The notes under the pieces: model-generated
Told to the model about the DNA's origin: nothing
Seen by the model: the letters and a program-made list of their open reading frames with translations, nothing else
Database searches by the model: none
Position numbers and translations under genes: made by a program
From: a virus
Virus record (IMG/VR): IMGVR_UViG_3300010392_000489
Coordinates: 1 to 35,656 of that record
Direction: 5' to 3' (one strand)
Length of the DNA stretch: 35,656 bases
Shown here: positions 30,185-35,656 of the stretch, in pieces
How the letters are laid out: every line of letters begins with the position of its first letter
Numbering within the stretch: the first letter of the stretch is position 1

Positions 30185-32539
30185 CTAGAGTGTGATGCCG
30201 ATGCCGAGCCCCATCCGGGGCCGGCTCTGGTCGACGCCCGCGGTGCCGTTGTGGGCGCGGGCCGTCATGGACAGGGTCGCGTTTCCCGCGAGCGCGCCGA
30301 CGCCCGTCAGCGTGCCGCTCGCCGAGATCGAGAAGGACGGGCCGCCGGACAGGGCGCCGACGGCGGTCAGTGTTCCGCTCCCCGACAGCGCCAAGGTCGT
30401 GCTGCCGGAGATGTCGCCCGGCGCCAGCAGCGTCGCCGATGCGGTGAGACCGAAGGTCGCCGCCCCGGCAAGTTCACCAAGCCCCGTAAGCGTGCCGGCC
30501 GCCGAGACTCCGAGCGTGGCGTCGCCCGAGATTGCGCCGGCCGTCGCGGGGTCGAACTCGAAAGCGCCCGCGTCGGGCGTCGTCGAGTCGCGCGTGTTCC
30601 CGGCGTAGCTGTCGAAGTCGTCGCCGACCGGGACCGCCGTGCCGTAACCGATCGCGGCCGAACCGCTTTGCAGGCTCCAGTCTGTACCGGAGACGAACGA
30701 CGGGTCGGTGTCTTCGAGGTTGTTCGATGCGGTGATCGAGACCCCCGACGTCATGGTCGTCGTGGTGGCGTTCGGGCAATAGAGCAGGTTGTTGCGAACG
30801 AGGCAGTTACCGGTGCCATAGTCCGCGACGCTCACCAGTTCCGCGTCACCCGTAAGGCTCTCGCTCGTGTAGAGCGTGTTGTGATAGACCTCGATGTCTT
30901 CGGGGTCGGGGGTGATCGTCCCGCGTTGTTCGACTCGGATGCACTGCACATCCACGAGGCTCGTCGCGTCCGTGACGAGGAACCGATTGTTGCGAATCGT
31001 CGTGCCCTTGTTCCAGATCGTGAGAGGAACCGGGTAGGCCGTGTCGCGATACTTGCAGTCGAAGTCGTTCCGCTCGATGAGAACGTCTTCGACGCGGTTG
31101 TCCTGGCTGGCCGACGCGGACCCAACGCCTACGCACCATGCCGTGTTGTGCACGAAGGTGTTGTCGCTAATGACGACGTGACTCGTCGTGTCCGCGGCGG
31201 TCGAATAGTCCTTGCTGTGCAGCTTGATGCTGTGCTTGTCGGACTCGGCGTCATCAAAGTCGCAACCCGAAACCACCAGCCGCTCGTTGAACGGAAAGCG
31301 CAACAGGTGCTCGGTCGTGATGCTGTGGAACAGGCTGTTGAGCACCGCACCGTCACGAGCTGAGAAGTAGGCACCGTATTGCGTCCCACTCGGGTGATCG
31401 CAGTTCGCGATGCACAGGCCGGCGCAGATATCGACAGAGAAGAAGTCCGGCGTCTCGTGGCCGAACCCGTACATCTGCGAGAACCCCGCAGCTCGGATGC
31501 GGTAGAACAACAGGTCGTCGCCTCGGTAGCCGAGGCTGAACAACCGACCCGCGGAACTGGCCGGCGGGTCGAACTCCAGGTCCATGACCCGGAGGTCGTT
31601 GCACTCGTCGTCCGTGCTGCCGACCTGGATCACCGACGCCGTGTGCTGCACGTCGATGATCGGGTTGTTCGTGAAGATACCCCGAGCATCGGGGCTCGTG
31701 CCCGTCCCGAACGCGCCAATGAGGCTCGCGCCCGTGTCGGAGTCGAGCGTCACCCCAGCCGACGCGACGAACGTCTCACCGCGCCGGAACAGCACCCGCT
31801 TGCCGGATGCGTAGTGTGTCGTCATGACCGAGTCGAAGTCCGAGCTCGTCACCTGCGTCGCCCCGGAAGGTGCACCGGTGAAGGTGCCCGAGGTGCTAAC
31901 GCAGACCGTGTCCGTGCCAGCGAACACGGTGTCCGCATCGGTCACCGTGATGTCGACCGTGTCCGAGGCGGACGCCCCGGTAAGCGGGTCGGTGACCGTG
32001 AGCGTGACGGTGTAGGATCCGGGCTGATCGAAGACATGCACCGCAATCGGTCCGGTCTTGCCCTTGCTGTAGGTCTCGTTGCTGTCGTCCCAGTCCCAGC
32101 GGTAGTGCAGGTGATGGAACGGGCGCGACACGCCAGAGGCCGTCGTGCCCGTTGCGTCGAAGTGCACGTTCATCGGGGCGACGCCTGACGTGCGCGTCGT
32201 CGCAATCGAAATGGTGACGCCTTCGTTGAGCGTGCCCGACGCGGACATCGACAGCGAAGCGGCACCGGACAGACCGCCGACGCCGAGCAGGGTGCCCGTC
32301 GCCGAGAGCGCGATCGGCGCCGTTCCGACGAGCGCACCGGTAGCCGCAAGCGTCGCCGCGGCAGAGAGAGTCGCGGACGCAGAACCCGACAACGCGCCGA
32401 CGCCCGTCGCCGTGCCCGAGGCCGTCATCGAGATCGACGCCGTGCCCGAGATCGCGCCGGACGCACCGGCGTCCGGGTCGGACTGATAGGCCCCGATGTC
32501 TAGCTGGCGCTGGTATGCGCCGATGTCGCGCCCGGCCAT
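30185..32539 (-). CDS. Large beta-helix tailspike-like protein with PKD domain and flanking repeats
   Basis: This 784-residue protein starts at ATG 32539. Residues 28-107 hold four 20-residue repeats with consensus G-A-L-S-G-x-A-S-x-x-x-S-A-S-G-T-L-x-G-V. Residues 110-201 are a PKD domain (YRWDWDDSNETYSKG, VFDQPGSYTVTLTVTDP). The middle, about 200-660, is a parallel beta-helix with repeated Asn/Val/Phe turns (VVISDNTFVHNTAWCV, VLIERNDFDCKY, YHNTLYTS). Residues 668-759 hold about five more copies of the same repeat. It looks like a receptor-binding or glycan-degrading virion protein. No catalytic residues were identified. The N-terminal DIGAYQ resembles ends of beta-helix surface proteins. Confidence 0.85.
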   Translation of the reverse strand: MAGRDIGAYQRQLDIGAYQSDPDAGASGAISGTASISMTASGTATGVGALSGSASATLSAAATLAATGALVGTAPIALSATGTLLGVGGLSGAASLSMSASGTLNEGVTISIATTRTSGVAPMNVHFDATGTTASGVSRPFHHLHYRWDWDDSNETYSKGKTGPIAVHVFDQPGSYTVTLTVTDPLTGASASDTVDITVTDADTVFAGTDTVCVSTSGTFTGAPSGATQVTSSDFDSVMTTHYASGKRVLFRRGETFVASAGVTLDSDTGASLIGAFGTGTSPDARGIFTNNPIIDVQHTASVIQVGSTDDECNDLRVMDLEFDPPASSAGRLFSLGYRGDDLLFYRIRAAGFSQMYGFGHETPDFFSVDICAGLCIANCDHPSGTQYGAYFSARDGAVLNSLFHSITTEHLLRFPFNERLVVSGCDFDDAESDKHSIKLHSKDYSTAADTTSHVVISDNTFVHNTAWCVGVGSASASQDNRVEDVLIERNDFDCKYRDTAYPVPLTIWNKGTTIRNNRFLVTDATSLVDVQCIRVEQRGTITPDPEDIEVYHNTLYTSESLTGDAELVSVADYGTGNCLVRNNLLYCPNATTTTMTSGVSITASNNLEDTDPSFVSGTDWSLQSGSAAIGYGTAVPVGDDFDSYAGNTRDSTTPDAGAFEFDPATAGAISGDATLGVSAAGTLTGLGELAGAATFGLTASATLLAPGDISGSTTLALSGSGTLTAVGALSGGPSFSISASGTLTGVGALAGNATLSMTARAHNGTAGVDQSRPRMGLGIGITL

Positions 32540-32545
32540 GCTGCG

Positions 32546-33853
32546 CTAACTCCCGTCCGGGATGGAGTAAAGGGCCGCGTCCTTGAGCAACGCGCCACCG
32601 CCCGCGGTGTCGTTCAGCGAGTAGTCGTCGCTCGCTCGGTTCGTGAACGGATCGGCACTGAGCGTGATGTCGTTCGGCCCGGCCGCCGGTTCCCCGGCGT
32701 GACTTGTCGTTGAGTTGAACGCGCCGCTCGTGTTGCTGTAGACGGCGTTGTAGTCGCACCACCACAGGTGGTTCGGCGAACTGACCGAGTCGTTGATCCC
32801 GTAGCCGCCGTTGTAGGCGATGACGCTTTCGGTGACCTGGATGATCTTCGGGTAGTCCGTGCCGGCCGTGCCGGTTGTCCCGATGCCATCACCCGCGTTG
32901 TCGACGATCGTGCAGTTGTCGATCGACACCATCTGCCCGAAGCCGTAGCCGGCGATCCAGACCCCATCGCCAGCGCAGTCGTAGATCAGGCAGTTCGAGA
33001 GGACGACGCCCGACATGCCTTGCGTGAACGCGAGGCCCGAGTTCCCGAAGTAGGTCTCGCCCTGCCCGTCGAAGGTGCAGTTCTGGAAGTGCGCCCCGCC
33101 TCGCGAAGACAGGATGTCGAACCCGGTGAACGTAGACCCGGTGAAGTAGCAGCCCCGCGCGTAGACGTTCGCGTAGGTGCCGCCGACGTTGAAGAAGTTG
33201 CTGGCAGCGCCCGCGACGTCGATGACGACATCGATGAGGCGGATGTGGTTGCCGCCTCCGGTCGCGGTGATGAAGCTGCTACTCCCGCCGCTCGTGGAAG
33301 TGAGTTCGACGCCCTCGAGGTGAACGCCGACGTCGGCCTCAAGCTGCATCAGCCGGAAGTTCCCGTTCGCGCGGATGATCGGGCGACCGCTCGCAGCCTC
33401 GATCCGAATCGGTGCATCGGTCTCGCCCCAGGTCGTGTTCGCGCCAGGGAAGAAGTCGACGTGGTCGTAGGTGCCCGAGGCGAGCGAGATCGTCCAGCCC
33501 GGCGCCCAGTCGCGCGAGTCGCTGTTCGTCGTGTCGGCGTCGAGCGTCTGCCGGGTGCCGTTGACGTACCAGTTGTCGGCCGTATAGGTGCCGTCCGAGG
33601 ACTCGGCGGTCACGAGCGCAGTGCAGGTCGAGACGCCACCGGTGAACGCGGTGATGCGCGCCAGCTTGCGCGAGCCAGCGGGCGTGTCGACCCAGACGTA
33701 GTCCGTGCCGTCGTCCGCGACGCCGGTGAAGTCGACGGTCTCGTTGAGCGTGACCGTGGTCCCGCTCCAGTCGGCGTTCGTGCCGCTACCGTCCGAATCC
33801 GAGGGCGCGGTGTCCGACCCGGTCGATGCGTTGTAGGGAATGATGGCCGTCAT
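32546..33853 (-). CDS. Parallel beta-helix tailspike-like protein
   Basis: This 435-residue protein starts at ATG 33853 (TTG at 33865 would add four residues; ribosome binding is unclear). It has a beta-rich N-terminus (WSGTTVTLNETVDFTGVADD), then a right-handed beta-helix region with many Asn-Asp-Gly turns (VVLSNCLIYDCAGDGVWIAG, VSIDNCTIVDNAGDGIGTTG). It ends with the common capping stretch LSADPFTNRASDDYSLND and GGGALLKDA. This final motif is known from many beta-helix surface and phage spike proteins. It is 6 nt from the next tailspike gene. It may form a paired or branched spike with the 784-residue protein. Confidence 0.82.
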   Translation of the reverse strand: MTAIIPYNASTGSDTAPSDSDGSGTNADWSGTTVTLNETVDFTGVADDGTDYVWVDTPAGSRKLARITAFTGGVSTCTALVTAESSDGTYTADNWYVNGTRQTLDADTTNSDSRDWAPGWTISLASGTYDHVDFFPGANTTWGETDAPIRIEAASGRPIIRANGNFRLMQLEADVGVHLEGVELTSTSGGSSSFITATGGGNHIRLIDVVIDVAGAASNFFNVGGTYANVYARGCYFTGSTFTGFDILSSRGGAHFQNCTFDGQGETYFGNSGLAFTQGMSGVVLSNCLIYDCAGDGVWIAGYGFGQMVSIDNCTIVDNAGDGIGTTGTAGTDYPKIIQVTESVIAYNGGYGINDSVSSPNHLWWCDYNAVYSNTSGAFNSTTSHAGEPAAGPNDITLSADPFTNRASDDYSLNDTAGGGALLKDAALYSIPDGS

Positions 33854-33892
33854 GTTCGACGCCAACCATCCCGCCCCCGCCCCTCCCTGTCG

Positions 33893-33906
33893 GTGGGGTT
33901 AGCGGC
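33893..33906 (-). promoter_or_regulatory. Repeated intergenic motif GCCGCTAACCCCAC, copy 4
   Basis: An exact copy of the 14-mer, starting 27 nt after the stop of the 68-aa membrane gene and ending about 27-39 nt before the tailspike start. It is followed by a GGGAGGGGCGGGGG purine run. Unknown function. Confidence 0.6.
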
Positions 33907-33933
33907 CTGCTTTCCGGCCGCCGCCTCGGGTTT

Positions 33934-34140
33934 TCAGCCGCCGCGTCGCTTCGTCTTCAACCGCTGCAACCCCACCAGCAACACCAGCCCAACCGCGATC
34001 GGCCAGCCGAGCACGCACTCGGCGAGCAGGACGAGATGGTCGCGCCAGCCGTCGATCGGCTCGTCGTCCGTCAGGCAGTAGGCGTAGACCAGCAGGCCGG
34101 CGGCGACGTAGCAGGATGCGGCGAAGACGAGGGTTGTCAC
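33934..34140 (-). CDS. Small membrane protein (two predicted TM segments)
   Basis: This 68-residue protein starts at GTG 34140. It has two hydrophobic stretches (TLVFAASCYVAAGLLVYAYC and LVLLAECVLGWPIAVGLVLL) separated by an acidic loop (DDEPID), and a basic C-terminus (KTKRRGG). The layout fits class II holins or other small phage membrane proteins. It follows the EF-hand lipoprotein by 12 nt. No endolysin is present in this window to support a holin role. Confidence 0.6.
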   Translation of the reverse strand: MTTLVFAASCYVAAGLLVYAYCLTDDEPIDGWRDHLVLLAECVLGWPIAVGLVLLVGLQRLKTKRRGG

Positions 34141-34152
34141 GGGCGCCCCCGG

Positions 34153-34455
34153 CTACTCGCCTTCGGACAACCGGCGCGACAACAGCTCGATCAGCAGCGC
34201 CATCGACTCGGGGCTGCCCTCGAGTTCGCGGACTTCGTCGAGCGACACGAAGCCGTCTTCGTTCGTGTCGAGCAGCGGGACGAGGAACGGCGCCTTCTCC
34301 TTGAGGTAGGCGGTGCCCACCTTCTGGATCGCGAGGTCAGCCGTCGACTCGACGAACGACTGTAGGCGCTCGCGGCCGGGATCGCCTCCGCCCCAGCAGG
34401 AGCAGAGTAGGATCAGGGGAAGGGCGCAGAATGTTGCGCGGAGTGGTTTCTTCAT
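34153..34455 (-). CDS. EF-hand lipoprotein
   Basis: This 100-residue protein starts at ATG 34455, with GGAG 5 nt upstream. It has a signal sequence of basic residues and a hydrophobic stretch (LPLILLCSC) ending at Cys20, a lipobox-like L-C-S-C. The loop DTNEDGFVSLDE at residues 63-74 fits the EF-hand consensus exactly (Asp63, Asn65, Asp67, Gly68, Glu74). The helix before it (AYLKEKAPFLVPLL) supports a calcium-binding hand. A periplasmic, membrane-anchored calcium sensor is the direct reading. A link to lysis or superinfection exclusion is only a guess. Confidence 0.68.
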   Translation of the reverse strand: MKKPLRATFCALPLILLCSCWGGGDPGRERLQSFVESTADLAIQKVGTAYLKEKAPFLVPLLDTNEDGFVSLDEVRELEGSPESMALLIELLSRRLSEGE

Positions 34456-34476
34456 GTCGTCTCCATCCTCACAGGT

Positions 34477-34776
34477 TCAGGAACTCGTCAGCCCGGGATT
34501 CAGGAAGCCCAGGTACTTGTTGAAGCGCACCGACGAACCGCGGATGTGCTCGTCGGGCTCTATCCGGTAGACCACGAGGCGTTCGATCTGCTCGCCCGCC
34601 TTCGCGCAGCAGTTGCATGTGCCACCCTCCGCGTTCGCTCGACCAACGAAGCGTGTGCTGCCGCCTTCGAGATGTGCCTCGGCGATCTCGGTCTCGGGGT
34701 CTGGGTGATCCCAGTCGAGGAAGAGATCGCTGTCGAACAGGTCGACGAGGATCGTGCGGTGCGGTGCGAACCTCAC
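34477..34776 (-). CDS. Uncharacterised 99-aa protein
   Basis: The start is GTG 34776, because it makes a GTGA overlap with the upstream 33-aa gene. The open frame continues upstream but would cut through that gene. Residues 1-50 are acidic and hydrophobic (TILVDLFDSDLFLDWDHPDP), then a CNCC motif and the C-terminal VVYRIEPDEHIRGSSVRFNK. It may bind a metal. No family recognised. Confidence 0.55.
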   Translation of the reverse strand: MRFAPHRTILVDLFDSDLFLDWDHPDPETEIAEAHLEGGSTRFVGRANAEGGTCNCCAKAGEQIERLVVYRIEPDEHIRGSSVRFNKYLGFLNPGLTSS

Positions 34777-34874
34777 CCGAACAACTCCATCCCGATCAGG
34801 AAGGACACAAGCATCATGGTCACCCAGCAGGTGACCTTGATGTCTTGCAGAAGCTTGCGTTCGTCTTCGCTCAT
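34773..34874 (-). CDS. 33-aa single-span membrane peptide
   Basis: This tiny frame is MSEDERKLLQDIKVTCWVTM plus a hydrophobic stretch ending LIGMELFG. It starts at ATG 34874 (ATGA overlap with the 65-aa gene stop) and ends in a GTGA overlap with the 99-aa gene. Both coupled ends support a real gene. A cytoplasmic charged head followed by one membrane segment resembles small phage toxins or holin regulators. Function unknown. Confidence 0.5.
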   Translation of the reverse strand: MSEDERKLLQDIKVTCWVTMMLVSFLIGMELFG

Positions 34875-35068
34875 CGCCGGAACCCCCAGATCCCCGCCAG
34901 CAAGTGCTTGGCAAGGCGCTCGGTTTCACGAAAGGTAAGTTCGACGTACACGGATTCGCCGTCGCGGTTGTCGATCTCGAGGCGGAGGCCGCTGTAGACC
35001 TCGCGATCATCGGAGACGCGAAGCACCGGTTTGCGTTCGTCGCCCTCGTCGTATTCGGGGAACCTCAC
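34871..35068 (-). CDS. Uncharacterised 65-aa protein
   Basis: This 65-residue protein starts at GTG 35068 (GTGA overlap with the coiled-coil gene) and ends in an ATGA overlap with the 33-aa gene. It has an acidic start (RFPEYDEGDERK) and a YVELTFRETERLAKHLL segment that is probably a helix. No family recognised. Confidence 0.55.
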   Translation of the reverse strand: MRFPEYDEGDERKPVLRVSDDREVYSGLRLEIDNRDGESVYVELTFRETERLAKHLLAGIWGFRR

Positions 35069-35376
35069 GATGATTCCTCCACCTTCGCGAACTCGCCGAG
35101 GTCCACCCCGAGCGCTTCCGCCACCGCGCGCAGCGCCGCAAGCTTCTCGTCGTTCTCGCAGTCCGGCTGCCCAGTCGCGTCGTCGAACTTCTTCGCGGCC
35201 TTGAGTAGCTCGCGCAGTTCTTCGACCTCCTTCTTGAGCGCTTCGAACTCAGCGCGCGAAACGCCTTGCACGAACTCGATGACCTGCTCGCGATTGGGGT
35301 AGACGTTCGGCTGGATAGGCTCGATGCCTGGCCACTTCTTGGCGAACGCATCGCCGACATTGGAGACCATGCACAT
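35065..35376 (-). CDS. Small coiled-coil protein
   Basis: This 103-residue protein starts at ATG 35376 (MCMVSNVGDAFAKK), with GGAGGAG 6 nt upstream, a strong ribosome binding site. The frame upstream of this start is Arg-rich and was not used. Residues about 35-60 form an amphipathic helix (AEFEALKKEVEELRELLKAA), likely a coiled coil. The C-terminal ALRAVAEALGVDLGEFA is helical. The N-terminal VYPNREQVIEFV is not assigned. It may be a phage scaffold-type or regulatory protein; no family is recognised. Confidence 0.62.
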   Translation of the reverse strand: MCMVSNVGDAFAKKWPGIEPIQPNVYPNREQVIEFVQGVSRAEFEALKKEVEELRELLKAAKKFDDATGQPDCENDEKLAALRAVAEALGVDLGEFAKVEESS

Positions 35377-35378
35377 GG

Positions 35379-35630
35379 CTAGCTCCTCCGCCGCTTCGGC
35401 TTGTCCACGATGCGACATGCCGCCCCGCCAAGGAGTGCGAAGAACCCGCCAAAGCACAGGAGCAGCAGCCCGATCGCTACAATGAGCGCGAACCCACCCC
35501 ACAACGGCGCCGTCACCCACCACCACGACCAGTCGATGACGCCGCAGAGCTTGAGGACGAGGAACGTGATGAAGAGGGCGCCGGGGAGACCGACGCCGAA
35601 TTGTGCTTGCGATTGGGGGCGATTGCTCAT
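35379..35630 (-). CDS. Small phage membrane protein (two predicted TM segments, Fragile-X-F-like pattern)
   Basis: This 83-residue protein starts at ATG 35630 with GGAGG 7 nt upstream. It has GVGLPGALFITFLVLKLCG, a WSWWWVTAPLWGG turn and LIVAIGLLLLCFGGFFALLG, then a basic end (DKPKRRRS). The LPG.LF..FLVLKL.GVI.WSWWWV.APLW pattern occurs in small phage membrane proteins, some annotated as transmembrane Fragile-X-F. Function unknown; a holin role cannot be shown without an endolysin nearby. Confidence 0.7.
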   Translation of the reverse strand: MSNRPQSQAQFGVGLPGALFITFLVLKLCGVIDWSWWWVTAPLWGGFALIVAIGLLLLCFGGFFALLGGAACRIVDKPKRRRS

Positions 35631-35656
35631 CCCTGCACCTCCGCTTCCTCAGGCTC
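35627..35656 (-). CDS. Possible 3' end of an upstream gene
   Basis: The minus strand reads EPEEAEVQG in one frame and ends at TGA 35627-35629, in an ATGA overlap with the membrane gene start. The acidic end and the coupling fit another gene that begins beyond the window. Only ten codons are visible, so no call on the product is made. Confidence 0.4.
   Translation of the reverse strand, partial: EPEEAEVQG

Noticed and set aside
34777-35010. Longer N-terminus of the 99-aa protein
   Set aside because: The extension is Thr/Ser/Arg-rich and overlaps two coupled genes; GTG 34776 gives a clean overlap.
33934-35630. A lysis cassette with holin and endolysin
   Set aside because: Small membrane proteins are present but no muramidase, amidase or transglycosylase was seen; the NlpC/P60 protein belongs to the tail.

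Overview
The window is a gene-dense, GC-rich stretch of a tailed double-stranded DNA phage (or a prophage of one). It holds most of the virion genes. Every gene I can support lies on the minus strand, so the module reads from right (35.6 kb) to left (1). Genes abut or overlap: thirteen junctions are 4-nt ATGA or GTGA overlaps, and GTG starts are very common. I see no tRNA, rRNA, CRISPR array, integrase or insertion sequence. The host cannot be named. High GC, a lipoprotein signal and a tail-tip cassette best known from alphaproteobacterial gene transfer agents (GTAs) suggest a high-GC Gram-negative host, but this is inference.

Right end (35.65-33.9 kb): small genes, several with membrane segments, including an EF-hand lipoprotein. 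They may be an accessory or lysis-associated cluster, but no endolysin is visible. Next (33.9-29.5 kb) come two beta-helix, tailspike-like proteins, a small virion protein and two small proteins. Then (29.5-27.1 kb) a metallophosphoesterase, an SprT-like zinc protease and a dATP/dGTP diphosphohydrolase-like protein form an overlapping enzyme cluster.

Packaging and head genes (27.1-17.9 kb): an unknown protein, a probable small terminase, a large terminase whose Walker A motif is split by a 364-residue intein with LAGLIDADG motifs, a DUF4055 portal, a small Cys protein, a Mu F/SPP1 gp7-type minor head protein, a scaffold-like protein, a P22 gp5-type major capsid protein and a small Lys/Ala-rich protein.

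Neck and tail genes (17.8-1 kb): a 1173-residue protein that fuses carbohydrate-esterase-like domains to a DnaT-like head-tail adaptor, neck and tail-completion proteins, a tail terminator that seems to be two copies in tandem, a tail tube protein, two tail assembly chaperones joined by a -1 frameshift at GGGAAAC, a tape measure, and a GTA-like tip cassette (DUF2460, DUF2163, NlpC/P60, large tip protein). A glycine-rich adhesin-like gene is inserted in that cassette. The tip protein runs off the left edge. A flexible siphovirus-type tail is expected.

The most unusual features are the esterase/adaptor fusion, the terminase intein, a 14-bp motif (GCCGCTAACCCCAC) repeated in four intergenic junctions, a perfect hairpin over the portal start, and a 17-bp direct repeat in the leader of the capsid gene.
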